DNA from: DATMER01 sp963741305
GTDB lineage: Bacteria; Acidobacteriota; Thermoanaerobaculia; Multivoradales; UBA5704
Reading direction: 5' to 3'
Assembly (NCBI GenBank): GCA_963741305.1
Contig: CAVUHL010000003.1
Coordinates: forward strand, 682,001 to 746,000
Length of the DNA: 64,000 nt
The translations under genes were made by a program, and so were the position numbers. Every line of letters begins with the position of its first letter. Position 1 is the first letter of the stretch. The notes below the pieces were generated by a model, which saw only the letters and a list, made by a program, of their open reading frames with translations, did not search any database and had not been told where the DNA came from. This document shows, piece after piece, positions 1 to 9,395 of the stretch.

Positions 1-984
1 TCCTTCGATTTCCTGCGACGTGCGGACGATCCCGAGCCCGTCGCGCAGCCACTGCACCGCGGCGCCGCCCACGAACACGCTGCCCTCGAGGCAGTAATCG
101 GTCTGGCCGCGCAGCCGCCACGCAGGCGAGGTCAGGAGCTCATGCTGTGAGTGGATCGGGCTGCCCCCCGTGTTCATGAGGAGGAAGCAGCCGGTGCCGT
201 AGGTGCACTTCGCCATGCCAGTACGCAGGCAGGCCTGGCCGAACAGCGCGGCCTGCTGGTCGCCGGCCACTCCGGCGATCGGCACGGGCCTGCCAAGAAG
301 ATCCGGCACCGTCTCGGCGTAGACCTCACTCGACGAGCGGACCTCGGGAAGGATCGTCCGCGGAACAGCAAGAGCTGCGAGTAGCTCGTCGTCCCAGGTC
401 TCTTCATGGATATTGAAGAGGAGCGTCCGCGACGCGTTGGTGACGTCGGTCGCATGGAGCGCGCCGCCGGTGAGGTTCCAGATCAGCCAGGAGTCGATGG
501 TGCCGAAAGCGAGCCTTCCGGCATCGGCGGCCTCGTGGACCTCGGGGACGTTCCTGAGCAGCCAGGCGATCTTGGTGCCGGAGAAGTAAGGATCGAGGAC
601 GAGCCCGGTCTTCTTACGGAAAGCGGGAAGATGTCCGGCCTGCCTGAGGCGCTCGCAATCGTCGGCGGTGCGGCGGTCCTGCCAGACCACGGCGTTGTGG
701 ACAGGCTGCCCGGTCGTCCGGTCCCAGAGCACCACGGTCTCACGCTGGTTGGTGATGCCGATCGCAGACAAGTCCCGAGCGGCGAGCCCGGCTTCGGCGA
801 GCGCCTCGCGGGCCACGGCGAGCTGCGACTCCCAGATCTCCAGGGGATCGTGCTCCACCCACCCGGAGCGGGGAAAGATCTGGCGGAACTCCCTCTGGGC
901 CACGGCCCGGCTCGAGCCATGCTCGTCGAAGACAATGGCGCGCGAGCTGGTGGTCCCCTGGTCGATCGCGAGGATATGGGCCAA
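1..984 (-). CDS. glpK: Glycerol kinase, N-terminal part (cut by window edge)
   Basis: Glycerol kinase phosphorylates glycerol to sn-glycerol 3-phosphate with ATP in the cytoplasm. The reading frame is open to base 1, so about 328 N-terminal residues are visible and the C-terminal ATPase half is missing. Seen motifs are the FGGY-family phosphate loop DQGTTSSRAIVF near residue 7, ITNQRET near residue 77, and a glycine-rich CTYGTGCFLLMNTG stretch near residue 270. The start is taken as TTG at 984 because GGGAGGAG lies about 6 bases upstream and the protein begins directly before the conserved loop; no ATG fits better. The next gene on this strand ends at 1027, so glpK may be the last gene of the same transcript. 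The family is clear. Confidence 0.93.
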   Translation of the reverse strand, partial: MAHILAIDQGTTSSRAIVFDEHGSSRAVAQREFRQIFPRSGWVEHDPLEIWESQLAVAREALAEAGLAARDLSAIGITNQRETVVLWDRTTGQPVHNAVVWQDRRTADDCERLRQAGHLPAFRKKTGLVLDPYFSGTKIAWLLRNVPEVHEAADAGRLAFGTIDSWLIWNLTGGALHATDVTNASRTLLFNIHEETWDDELLAALAVPRTILPEVRSSSEVYAETVPDLLGRPVPIAGVAGDQQAALFGQACLRTGMAKCTYGTGCFLLMNTGGSPIHSQHELLTSPAWRLRGQTDYCLEGSVFVGGAAVQWLRDGLGIVRTSQEIEG

Positions 985-1026
985 GAAGAGCTCCTCCCAC
1001 GGGGAACTCTACAACGAGGGCCTGGT

Positions 1027-2907
1027 TCAGCCTCGGTGGAGCATGCGGAACAGCTTCTCCGAGGGGACCAAGCGGCCTTCACTCAGGCGCCAGTATGAGC
1101 GGCCTGCTCCCATCATGTAGTCGCGTTGCTCCTGCAGGCGATTCTCCTGGCCGATCGACTTGCGGATGATGTAACGGATCTCGCCGTCCGGCCCCAGGAT
1201 CACCGTCGAGCCGCCGTAGAAATCGAAGTTGCCTTCCGCGGTCACGACGGTACGCCGTTGTGTCACCTCGGCGATGAGATCGAACGCGACCTGGCCGTCC
1301 GGCCCGACGCGCCGCGAAGAGCGGATCGACTCGACGCAGGGGCGGCCCACCTCCCCATCGGGCTCGGCGAGCCCGAAATCCTCCAGCCGATCGCGATGCG
1401 CTACGAAACGGCCGAGATCGCGGGCCTGCCGGCGCAGCTCCTTGAGATCGGCCGGACGGCCGGGGTCCCCCTTGAACCGTAGGTTGGCAAAGTTCAGGTC
1501 TTCGATCCTGGGCAGCTCGCGCGCCGGACCGCTCCAGCGTAAGGAGTCTTCCGACAGGGTCGTGACGCTCCCTGGATAGATGCGGCGGCGGGCGAAGGCG
1601 TCGATCCAGGCCTCGCGGTATCCCCACGGGTCGTGCGGGACGAGGTCAAAGTCGGCCGTGATTACGGCGCGCAAGAAGTGGCCGAGCTCGAGCCCCACGG
1701 GCGGACAGTAGTCGACGGCGCGGATGCAGATGGCCAGAAACTGGCCGGCGAGGCGGCTCGCCTCTCCCGCGAGCACGAGTTGGAGGTCGGCCGAAAGCTC
1801 GCCCTCCGGCAGCACCCCCGAGCCTCCCGTGGCCAGGCGTACGTAGCGCTCCGTCTTGCGCCGGAAGACCGTGTCGAACGCATCGAACACCGCGCTCACC
1901 AGCACGGATCCCAGCTCGTGCGGCTCGAGCCCGGGATCATAGACCTTCACCTCCTCGTCGATGGCGCTGCGCAGCGGGCGGTCCGAGCCGGTCGTGTGCC
2001 CGAACTGGCGGGCGAGGCCAGTCAGCAGATCAGCGTTGGCGAGCCGCCCTCGCGACTTGCGGAGCGCGGCCTGCACCACTTCCTTGTAGCTGAAGTGTTG
2101 GAAGATGGCGACGAGGTCGGCGAACGCCTCGTGGAAAGCCAGCACGTCCGGGTTGCTGGGCCGGTTGAAGTGAGAGCGCAGGCCGTCGAGCAGGGCATGG
2201 GTTACCTCGTGCGCGACGATGTCGTGGGACAGCGCGGTGAAGACGAAGCCCCCTGGCAGGTTGCGGCCGTGGACCTCCATGGAAGCCTGGAAATAGCCGA
2301 AGCGCAGCTCGCCCGTCTGCTGATCGTAGAAGGCATTCTCCTCCTGGCCGGAATAGGGCCGGAGCAACAAGCGGTCGGGACCTTCGCCGGTCCGTTCGAA
2401 CCCCCAGGCGAGGTCGCGGCCGAGGGCGCTCTTGAACGAGGCGTAGACCAGGCTGCAGACGGCATAGACCATCTGCTGGTGGAACCGTGGGTCCGACGGA
2501 GTGGGCGCAAGCCCGTTGCGGATCAGCACTCCGGGGTCGTCGAGGTCGAGGCGCTGGTACCTCAGATTCTGCCAGCCGTCGAGGTTGTCGACCTCGAAGA
2601 CCGCGCCGCGAGGGCCGGGTTCCAAGGACTCATAGGGGACGTTGACCAGCGCCACTCCGCCCTCCAGGCGCGATTCCGCGGCGTCGAGGGTGTAGATGCG
2701 CAGAGGACGGTAGATCGGATCGCCCCTCTTGCGCTCATACGAAGCGATCCGGGCCGCACGCCGGACGCCGCCGCCGATCAGGAACGGGACCGTCGCGCCC
2801 GGCTCGGCCGGAAACTCGTCCGGCTCGGTGGCGGCGCCCCGGCTCTGAGCGACCGCGGCGCTCGCCGCCGGGGTCGACGGGATGAGGGCTCCGGAAGGTT
2901 CGGCCAT
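1027..2907 (-). CDS. M4-like gluzincin metallopeptidase
   Basis: Predicted zinc metallopeptidase of 626 residues. It shows HEVTH at residues 233-237 and a downstream HEAFAD with Glu260 as likely third zinc ligand, which is the gluzincin (thermolysin-like) arrangement. There is no obvious signal peptide; the N-terminus is Ala/Ser/Pro rich. The C-terminal third looks like a separate beta-rich domain. The gene starts 3 bases after the stop of the amidase-hydrolase-caspase fusion, so the two are almost certainly cotranscribed and translationally coupled. That links one more hydrolase to a protein already carrying three. Substrate and location are unknown. The metallopeptidase call is strong; the exact family is less sure. 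Confidence 0.82.
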   Translation of the reverse strand: MAEPSGALIPSTPAASAAVAQSRGAATEPDEFPAEPGATVPFLIGGGVRRAARIASYERKRGDPIYRPLRIYTLDAAESRLEGGVALVNVPYESLEPGPRGAVFEVDNLDGWQNLRYQRLDLDDPGVLIRNGLAPTPSDPRFHQQMVYAVCSLVYASFKSALGRDLAWGFERTGEGPDRLLLRPYSGQEENAFYDQQTGELRFGYFQASMEVHGRNLPGGFVFTALSHDIVAHEVTHALLDGLRSHFNRPSNPDVLAFHEAFADLVAIFQHFSYKEVVQAALRKSRGRLANADLLTGLARQFGHTTGSDRPLRSAIDEEVKVYDPGLEPHELGSVLVSAVFDAFDTVFRRKTERYVRLATGGSGVLPEGELSADLQLVLAGEASRLAGQFLAICIRAVDYCPPVGLELGHFLRAVITADFDLVPHDPWGYREAWIDAFARRRIYPGSVTTLSEDSLRWSGPARELPRIEDLNFANLRFKGDPGRPADLKELRRQARDLGRFVAHRDRLEDFGLAEPDGEVGRPCVESIRSSRRVGPDGQVAFDLIAEVTQRRTVVTAEGNFDFYGGSTVILGPDGEIRYIIRKSIGQENRLQEQRDYMMGAGRSYWRLSEGRLVPSEKLFRMLHRG

Positions 2908-2910
2908 GGC

Positions 2911-5868
2911 TCAAGCTCCGGGCGCGACCACTTTCGCAAGGGCCCGCAACAGATCGGCCACGGGCTCGTTGGCGCAGGGAACCGCAGGACCCGGGGCACC
3001 GCCGGCCGCGGCCCGGCCACCGGTGAGCGGCTGCAACAGGGCACGGTTCCTGGCATCATCGGCGCAGTGGAGGAACGGGCGCTGGGCGCCGGGTTCGAAG
3101 GCCGCTTCTACCCGCTGCTGGAAGGCCGCATGGGTCAGCCCTTCGATCCCGGCGCTCAGGATGCGCGTGGCGCGCCGGGTGAACTCTCCCTGGCCCTGGG
3201 ACTCCAGGGCCACCTGGTCGGCCTGACAGGCGGCGAAGTTGATCTCCCGCATCTGCTCCTCGGTGCGCGCGCCGGAGCCCACCAGTCCGCGCTGCTGGCG
3301 GAAGGCCGCATGCGCCTGCTCCAGGGCGGGCGTAGCGACCAGGAACCGCGCCTTGACCGAGGGACCGGACGGTAGCTTCTGCCGCCCTCCCGCCAGACGG
3401 GTGTTGGTCGCCGAATGGCAGCAGTCGATGAAGCAGGTGACGTTCACGCCGTCCGGGATCCGGGAGAACACCGCGGCCACGTCGTCGTCGATCAGGAGCG
3501 CGCCGGTCGCAAAATCGAACGGGCAGAACGCCTCGTCCTTGGAGTCCTTGATCTCATCCTCGTCGAGGTCCCGGACTTGCGTGCCATGGCCGGCGAACTG
3601 GAAGACCAGGACGTCGCCCGGCCGCCCCTCGCCGACCAACCGGCCGAGGGCGTCCAGGATCGCGCCGCGGGTGGCCTGCTCGTCGAGCAGCATCGCCGGG
3701 CGCTCGAAGCCCAGCCGGACCAGAGTGTCGGCCCAGAGGCGGGCGTCCGCCACGCAGCCGCCGAGCGGAGCCGTGGGATAGCGGTCGATCCCGACGCACA
3801 GCGCCCGGCGGGTGCCGCTGCCTGCCGGCATCGCGGCCGGCGGTGCGGCGAGCCCGAGGAGCTCCGACGGGATGGATGGGGGCGCCGCGAAGGAACCGGC
3901 CGCCTCCACCGAAAGAAATGGCTGCAACAGGGGCAGGATCTCCGCCTCGCGCTCGGAAGGAGCGGTCCAGGGATCGTCCAGCTCCCGGCTGTCCGCGGGC
4001 CTGAATCTCGCGAACGACTGGATCGGCGCCGTGTCGTTCACGTCGAGGACGCGCCGCAGCATGCTGTCCATGGTGGGCACGTCGTCGTCGAAACCGCCAT
4101 GGGAGGTGGACCGGCTGGCGCCGCGGCCGGAGCTGGAGGGCGACTCCGACCAGATCACCTCGCCGATGGCCGAAGGCTGTCCGTCCAGAGCGAAGATCCG
4201 CTTCAGCGTCCCGTTTCCTCGCAGCGACACCTCCAGCCCCAGGATGGGCTCCTCCCGCGCCGGCTCCAGGGCGAAGTGGATCAGGTAGAGGAGCGACTTG
4301 CGGTAGGGGCCGCAGTTGTCCGCCAGCTCCAGGGCCTTCTTCATCGTGTAGACCGTGAGATGGCGGAGAGCGTTTTGCCCCAGGTTCCCTGCCAGCCGCC
4401 GGATGAAACCGTCGACCGTGATCGCCGGCGCCAGGAAGTGCACGCTGGTGAACGGTCCCGACCCGAGCTGGACCGCATCCGGGAGGAACCAGGAATGGAA
4501 GATGGCGCCGGCGCTGTGGCCTACCGCGTGCAGCTCGATCGGCACGCCGCTTCCCGCGTGCTGCTGGAGGAATGCCGCCAGCTTCTGGGCCACGTACCGC
4601 GCGCCGCCTCCTTCCAGGGGCTGAGGCTGTCCCCCGGACACGGGGATGGGATCGACCGACCGTTCGGCGGCGCGTTTCATGCCGCCCCAGACCTTCTCGC
4701 CGGGGAGGTGGGCCAGCTTTTCGAGGGCGCGGTCGGTGAAGTCCGTGATGCCTCGGCCCTCCACGCCCGGCAGAGCCCTCCGGCCGCCGAAAGGCAGGAA
4801 CGAGCGCAGGGTCTCGACCAATCCCGTCTCCCAGGTGAAGTAGATCGGATAGACGCCGTTGGCCTTCCACCAGGAGATGTGCTTGTGGGCCACGGAGATG
4901 CCGCTCTCCTCGGAGACCAGGCCGCCATGGGCGTAGAAGAGCATACGCAGCGGCCTCTTTTCCTGCCGCGCCACGCCCAGCTCCGTGGCGAGGTGCTGAT
5001 CGAAGATGGCATCCACGTCGCCGGGGTCCGTGGTCACCCGGCCGGCGCGCGAGAACCGTCCCTGATTCAGGTTGACCATGTGCGGGGCGAGATCGGCGAG
5101 CATGCGGGGGGTGATCGGGACCCTGCCGCCCCGCTCGCCCGCACCCTCGCCGGACGCCTCGAAGGCCTCGATCAGGCGGGCTCCCTCGGCGCCCACACCC
5201 GGCTCCGGCAGCTCGGCGTCGGCCGGCTCTAGCGGTCCCCGGCCTTCACCGGAGGAGAGATCGTCCAGCACTTTCTGGATCTCCAGCATCTTGGGATCGA
5301 ACGGACGCAAGGCCCGGGCTCCCGCCTGCGGCGCCGCGGCCTTCGCGGTGGCCCGGACCTGCTTGAGCTCCTTGATCAGGTCCTCATAACCGATGGAGTC
5401 CCCGGGGCAAGTCTTGGACGATAGGGCGTTGTGGAACTTCAGGCTCCGCTCCGGCAGGTCCCAGCGAGCCTGAATGGCGGCGATGACCTCCAGGGCGGCA
5501 GCCTTCTGGGCGCCCTCGAACCTGTCCTTGCCGCGGTCGAAGTCGCCGATCATCTCGATCATGAACGGGCCGACGGTATCGTTGCCGTTGAAGCCGCTGG
5601 CGCTCGCCGGCCTTCGGTTCCAGTCGCGTCCCGTCCAGATCGTCCCGTCGGGAGCGATGGAAATGTGCTGGGCGATGTCACTCCAGCCTTGATTTTGGGT
5701 GTGGAAGCGCCACATGCCGAGGATTGTGTCGTGCCCTCTGTACTGGGCATGGTTGGGCCGCCAGGTGTGGTGCAGGTGGACGGCATCGATCCTGCGCCGA
5801 AAGGAAAACCTTTCGACCAGCAGCTTGAAGGCGTTGACATCCAAGGGGTGGAACCGGCGCTCGCTCAT
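2911..5868 (-). CDS. Amidase - alpha/beta hydrolase-like - caspase triple fusion
   Basis: A 985-residue protein with three apparent enzymatic modules. Residues about 20-165 resemble the N-acetylmuramoyl-L-alanine amidase (PGRP/AmpD) fold, with HLHHTW at 31-36, His68, His146 and Cys154 in FHNALSSKTCPGDS. Residues about 300-560 look like an alpha/beta hydrolase, with FYAHGGLVSEE near 311 and the elbow GHSAG at 450-454 (Ser452). Residues about 685-900 are a caspase (C14) domain, with CVGIDRY at 691, GHG with His761, and DCCHS with Cys817. There is no signal peptide. The ATG at 5868 has GGAGG about 6 bases upstream. The stop lies 3 bases from the protease gene at 2907. Caspase fusions in bacteria often act in programmed death or defence; that role here is inference. 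The amidase and caspase calls are firm and the middle domain is moderate. Confidence 0.85.
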   Translation of the reverse strand: MSERRFHPLDVNAFKLLVERFSFRRRIDAVHLHHTWRPNHAQYRGHDTILGMWRFHTQNQGWSDIAQHISIAPDGTIWTGRDWNRRPASASGFNGNDTVGPFMIEMIGDFDRGKDRFEGAQKAAALEVIAAIQARWDLPERSLKFHNALSSKTCPGDSIGYEDLIKELKQVRATAKAAAPQAGARALRPFDPKMLEIQKVLDDLSSGEGRGPLEPADAELPEPGVGAEGARLIEAFEASGEGAGERGGRVPITPRMLADLAPHMVNLNQGRFSRAGRVTTDPGDVDAIFDQHLATELGVARQEKRPLRMLFYAHGGLVSEESGISVAHKHISWWKANGVYPIYFTWETGLVETLRSFLPFGGRRALPGVEGRGITDFTDRALEKLAHLPGEKVWGGMKRAAERSVDPIPVSGGQPQPLEGGGARYVAQKLAAFLQQHAGSGVPIELHAVGHSAGAIFHSWFLPDAVQLGSGPFTSVHFLAPAITVDGFIRRLAGNLGQNALRHLTVYTMKKALELADNCGPYRKSLLYLIHFALEPAREEPILGLEVSLRGNGTLKRIFALDGQPSAIGEVIWSESPSSSGRGASRSTSHGGFDDDVPTMDSMLRRVLDVNDTAPIQSFARFRPADSRELDDPWTAPSEREAEILPLLQPFLSVEAAGSFAAPPSIPSELLGLAAPPAAMPAGSGTRRALCVGIDRYPTAPLGGCVADARLWADTLVRLGFERPAMLLDEQATRGAILDALGRLVGEGRPGDVLVFQFAGHGTQVRDLDEDEIKDSKDEAFCPFDFATGALLIDDDVAAVFSRIPDGVNVTCFIDCCHSATNTRLAGGRQKLPSGPSVKARFLVATPALEQAHAAFRQQRGLVGSGARTEEQMREINFAACQADQVALESQGQGEFTRRATRILSAGIEGLTHAAFQQRVEAAFEPGAQRPFLHCADDARNRALLQPLTGGRAAAGGAPGPAVPCANEPVADLLRALAKVVAPGA

Positions 5869-6050
5869 GAGGAACCTCCGTCAGTCTCGTTGCTGAGACG
5901 GACCGGGCGGAGGATTTACCTGGGGTAGGCCTCGACGGGGCCGAAGACTTCTGATAAAAGCGGTGGAGGTTTCCGCATCCTGGAGCGAGAGCGAGTGGGT
6001 AAGACCGCGGGTCTTCGCGGGTGCGCTCTTTTTAGCGAGGTCCAGAACCC
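5869..6050. promoter_or_regulatory. Divergent intergenic region with a small inverted repeat
   Basis: About 180 bases between two divergent genes must hold both promoters. A short inverted repeat, GTCTC-gttgct-GAGAC, lies at about 5883-5898, just upstream of the fusion gene's ribosome binding site. It could be an operator or a weak hairpin. No confident -35/-10 pair was recognised. Confidence 0.3.
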
Positions 6051-6818
6051 ATGACGCTGCCCGACGCTTCCAGGCTCCCGGATTCGGGACCTCTCCCTCC
6101 GCACCCGCTGCTGACTCAGTACTACGCCGACGAGGCGCAGCGCCGGAAGCGGGTCGGCTCCTGGTTCGACGAGGCCGCCCCCGACTACGACTGGATTACC
6201 GAGGTCTTCAGCTTCGGCTCCGGCGCCCGGTACCGCAAGCAGGCCCTTGTGCGGGCCGGGCTCGCCTCGGGGATGTCCGCTCTCGACGCCGGCTCGGGCA
6301 CCGGCGTGGTCGCGGCCCAGGCGCAGGGAGTCGTCGGTCCGGGCGGCAGAGTCACAGCGCTCGATCCAAGCCTCGGGATGCTCGGCCAGGCGGCGCGGCG
6401 AGGCGTGCGCGTCCGTGTGCGCAGCGTGGCCGAGGCCCTCCCCTTCGCGAGCGGGCGCTTCGACTTCCTTTCCATGGGGTATGCGCTGCGGCACGTGCCC
6501 GACCTTCACGCCACGTTCGGGGAGTACCGCCGGGTGCTCAAGCCGGGTGGCCGTCTCCTGATCCTGGAGGTCACGCCTCCGAGCTCGCGGCTGGCGTTCC
6601 GGCTGCTCAAGCTCTATCTCGGCACGCTCGTGCCGCTCGTGGCGCGGCTCGGGCGCGGCGGTAAGGCCTCCCGGGAGCTGATGGAGTACTACTGGGACAC
6701 CATCGAGATGTGCGTGCCGCCGCAGATCATCGTGGACGGCCTCGAAGCTGCCGGCTTTTCCCGGGTGGAGCGGTACGTCGCCAACGGGATCCTTTCGGAG
6801 TACACGGCGGTGGCCTGA
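6051..6818 (+). CDS. Class I SAM-dependent methyltransferase, UbiE/MenG-like
   Basis: A 255-residue methyltransferase. The SAM-binding loop ALDAGSGTGVVAA lies near residue 76, followed by an acidic motif II around ALDPSLGML and LKPGGRLLILEV near residue 163. The N-terminal YYADEAQRRKRVGSWFD and the DYDWITEVFSFG stretch resemble UbiE/COQ5 enzymes, which methylate demethylmenaquinone or a ubiquinone precursor at the membrane face. UbiE-like proteins with other substrates exist, so the quinone role is likely but not proven. The ATG at 6051 has GCGAGG about 9 bases upstream. The gene stands alone between two divergently oriented neighbours and faces the pilT pair convergently. Confidence 0.8.
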   Translation: MTLPDASRLPDSGPLPPHPLLTQYYADEAQRRKRVGSWFDEAAPDYDWITEVFSFGSGARYRKQALVRAGLASGMSALDAGSGTGVVAAQAQGVVGPGGRVTALDPSLGMLGQAARRGVRVRVRSVAEALPFASGRFDFLSMGYALRHVPDLHATFGEYRRVLKPGGRLLILEVTPPSSRLAFRLLKLYLGTLVPLVARLGRGGKASRELMEYYWDTIEMCVPPQIIVDGLEAAGFSRVERYVANGILSEYTAVA

Positions 6819-6834
6819 AAGACCTCTCCCGGTT

Positions 6835-7902
6835 CTACTCGTCCTCGAACAGCTCTTCGAACCTCGCCTTGCTGCTCGCCTTCATGTAGGCCTCGCGCGG
6901 GGTGATCCGCTTCTGGTCCACGAGGGCCATCAGGGCGTCGTCCATCATCTGCATGCCGGCGGCGCGGCCGCTCTGGATGATGGTCTGGATCATCGGCGTG
7001 TTGCCTTCGCGGATGATGTTCGCCAGGCCCGGGGTCTTGAGCAGGATCTCGTTGACCGCGCAGCGTCCCTGGCCGTCGGCGGTGCGCAGCAGGAGCTGCG
7101 AGACGATGCCGGCCACCGATTCGGCGAGCGTCGTGCGCACCTGCGCCTGCTCTTCGGCCGGGAAGGCATCGATCAGGCGGTCGATCGTGTTTGCCGCGCT
7201 GTTCGTGTGCAGCGTTCCAAAGACCAGGGCGCCCATCTCGGCGGCGGTGATCGCGAGCGAAATCGTTTCCAGGTCGCGCATCTCGCCCACCAGGATGACG
7301 TCCGCGTCCTGCCGGATCGCAGCCCGCAGTGCCGCTCCGAAGCTCTCCGTGTCGGTCCCCACCTCGCGCTGGGAGAAAACCGACTTCTTGTTCTTGTGCA
7401 CGAACTCGACGGGGTCTTCGATCGTCACGATGTGCTTGGCGTAGGTGGTGTTGATCTTGTCGATGATCGCGGCGAGCGTCGTGGACTTGCCCGAGCCCGT
7501 GGGGCCGGTCACCAGCACGAGGCCCTGCTGCGAATGGGCAAGGCTTTCGATCGCCTTGGGCAGGTTCAGCTTTTCGAGCGGGACGATGTCTTCCGGGATG
7601 ATGCGGAAGACCGCGCCCGCGCCGTTTTCCTGCCGCAGGTAGTTGGCGCGGAAGCGCGCCACCCCTTCGAAGCCGTAGGCGAAATCGAGGTCGCCGCAGC
7701 CGTCGTAATCGGTCCACTGATCCTCGGATGTGATCTCGCGCAGGATGCTGGATAACTCGTCGTGGGAGAGCACCGGCCAGCCCGGCACCGGCTCCAGTGC
7801 GCCGTGGACGCGGGTGCGCGGCTCCAGGCCCGCGGCCAGGTGGAGGTCCGATCCCTTGTTGTCCCTCAGGTATTGGAAGAGCTGGTGGATGCGGGGCGCC
7901 AT
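6835..7902 (-). CDS. pilT: PilT-family twitching motility retraction ATPase
   Basis: A 355-residue hexameric ATPase of the type II/IV secretion family that drives type IV pilus retraction from the cytoplasmic side. Seen motifs are Walker A GPTGSGKSTT near residue 133, the Asp box TIEDPVEF, Walker B ILVGEMRDLETI and the His box FGTLHTN, in the usual PilT order. The length fits PilT. It follows a second PilT-like gene by 24 bases on the same strand, a common pilT/pilU-like pairing. No pilin or assembly genes are in the window. Confidence 0.93.
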   Translation of the reverse strand: MAPRIHQLFQYLRDNKGSDLHLAAGLEPRTRVHGALEPVPGWPVLSHDELSSILREITSEDQWTDYDGCGDLDFAYGFEGVARFRANYLRQENGAGAVFRIIPEDIVPLEKLNLPKAIESLAHSQQGLVLVTGPTGSGKSTTLAAIIDKINTTYAKHIVTIEDPVEFVHKNKKSVFSQREVGTDTESFGAALRAAIRQDADVILVGEMRDLETISLAITAAEMGALVFGTLHTNSAANTIDRLIDAFPAEEQAQVRTTLAESVAGIVSQLLLRTADGQGRCAVNEILLKTPGLANIIREGNTPMIQTIIQSGRAAGMQMMDDALMALVDQKRITPREAYMKASSKARFEELFEDE

Positions 7903-7926
7903 GGATCGACTCTATTCCTGGTTGGC

Positions 7927-9318
7927 CTAGTTGGCGAGCTTCGCCGGGTCTTCGGCGTTGCGCGCTGCTTCCTCGCGGGTGATGACCTTGTTCTTGACGA
8001 GCTCGGCGAGCGAGGCGTCGAGCAGGCACATGCCGTGCGTGGCGCCGGTCTGCAGCACCGATTTGATTTGAAAGGTTTTGTTGTCGCGGATCAGGTTTCC
8101 TACCGCCTTGTTGCAGACCAGCACTTCGAGCGCCGGCACGCGGCCGCTGCCGTCCGCCTTGACCACCAGCCGCTGCGAGATCACGGCGCGCAGCGACTCG
8201 GAGACCATGGTGCGGATCTGCTCCTGCTGCGATGGCGGGAACACGCCGAGGATGCGGTTGATCGTGCGGATGGCGTTGTTCGTGTGCAGGGTGGCGAGCA
8301 CGAGGTGGCCGGTCTCGGCCGCGGTGAGGGCGAGCGAGATCGTCTCCAGGTCGCGCAGCTCGCCGATGGCGATGATGTCGGGGTCTTCGCGCAGGGCGGC
8401 ACGCAGGGCGCGGGCGAAGGAATTCGTGTGGCGCAGGACCTGGCGCTGGTTGACCACGCACTTCTGCGAACGGTGGATGTACTCGATCGGATCCTCGATG
8501 GTGATGATGTGGTCCTGCCGCTCCTGGTTGATGATGTTGACCATGGCGGCCAGGGTCGAGGACTTGCCGCAGCCGGCCGGCCCGGTGAGGAGCACCATGC
8601 CCTGGTGGTAGTTGGCGAAGCGCGCGAGCGTCGAGGGGAGGCCGAGCTCTTCCAGGGTCGGCGGGTTCGGCGGGATGGCCCGGAACACGGCGTCGAGGCC
8701 GCGCTGCTGGCGGTAGGCGTTGGCGCGGAAGCGGCCGACGCCGGGGATCGTATAGGCGAAGTCGACCTGCCCGTGCTCGTCGAGGTCGCGCTGCTGCTCG
8801 GGTGTCATGACCTCGCGGATGAGGGCGTCGGCCACTTGCGGCGCCAGGATCTGGGACTCCGGCTCGAAGAGCGCGCCGTTGAGCCGCAGCTTGATCGGCG
8901 CGCCGCAGTGCAGGTGAAGGTCGCTCGCCCGCTGGCTCACCGCGTAGGTGAGGAGGGCGTCGAGGCGGCGCGAGGATTGCTGCCAGGCGGCCGGCGCGGG
9001 AGCGGGGGCCGGTGCGGCAGCCGGGGCCGGTGCGGCAGCCGCTGGAACAGGAGCCGGCGCTGGAACGGCTGCCGCCTGGCCCGGCTGCTGCGCCTTCTGT
9101 TTGGCGAGCTCCTTGGCTAGATAGTCGCGCTGGGCGGCGCGGAGCTGTTCGAGCTGGCGCACGTTGAGCACGCCGCGCTCGACCAGGATCTCGCCCAGGC
9201 CGCGCAGCCCGCCCTCCTGGCTCCAGGCCGAGTTGGCCTCGGCGAGCTGGTCCTGGGACACGAGCTTGTAGTGGAGCGCAATGCGCCCGAAGAGGATTTC
9301 GTCCTGACCCATCGGCAT
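7927..9318 (-). CDS. PilT/PilU-like ATPase with extra N-terminal domain
   Basis: A 463-residue PilT-family ATPase with an added N-terminal helical domain (about residues 1-75, beginning MPMGQDEILFGRIALHYKL) resembling the small N-terminal regions of GspE/PilB-like ATPases. An Ala/Pro-rich linker near residues 80-120 follows, then a PilT core with Walker A GPAGCGKSST, TIEDPIEYIH, Walker B IIAIGELRDLETI and ATLHTNN. Start choice is uncertain. ATG 9318 lacks a clear Shine-Dalgarno, but an upstream in-frame ATG at 9384 would overlap the divergent gene's ribosome binding site and add poorly conserved-looking residues. It sits upstream of pilT and likely modulates pilus retraction. Confidence 0.86.
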   Translation of the reverse strand: MPMGQDEILFGRIALHYKLVSQDQLAEANSAWSQEGGLRGLGEILVERGVLNVRQLEQLRAAQRDYLAKELAKQKAQQPGQAAAVPAPAPVPAAAAPAPAAAPAPAPAPAAWQQSSRRLDALLTYAVSQRASDLHLHCGAPIKLRLNGALFEPESQILAPQVADALIREVMTPEQQRDLDEHGQVDFAYTIPGVGRFRANAYRQQRGLDAVFRAIPPNPPTLEELGLPSTLARFANYHQGMVLLTGPAGCGKSSTLAAMVNIINQERQDHIITIEDPIEYIHRSQKCVVNQRQVLRHTNSFARALRAALREDPDIIAIGELRDLETISLALTAAETGHLVLATLHTNNAIRTINRILGVFPPSQQEQIRTMVSESLRAVISQRLVVKADGSGRVPALEVLVCNKAVGNLIRDNKTFQIKSVLQTGATHGMCLLDASLAELVKNKVITREEAARNAEDPAKLAN

Positions 9319-9395
9319 GTTGCAACGAGAGTAGAGGAGGAGACGCTGCGGCGTCAACGGTGGGCTATCATCCGTCTCATCCAAAGGAGACGGTC

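Noticed and set aside
1633..3375. 580-residue open frame on the plus strand
   Set aside because: It is antisense to the gluzincin gene and the end of the caspase fusion; composition is biased (Arg/Gly/Ala/Glu) with no motif. It is a GC-rich shadow.
3415..5232. 605-residue open frame on the plus strand
   Set aside because: Shadow of the triple-fusion gene, which has clear catalytic motifs on the other strand.
7762..9120. 452-residue open frame on the plus strand
   Set aside because: Antisense to the second PilT-like ATPase; no domain signal.
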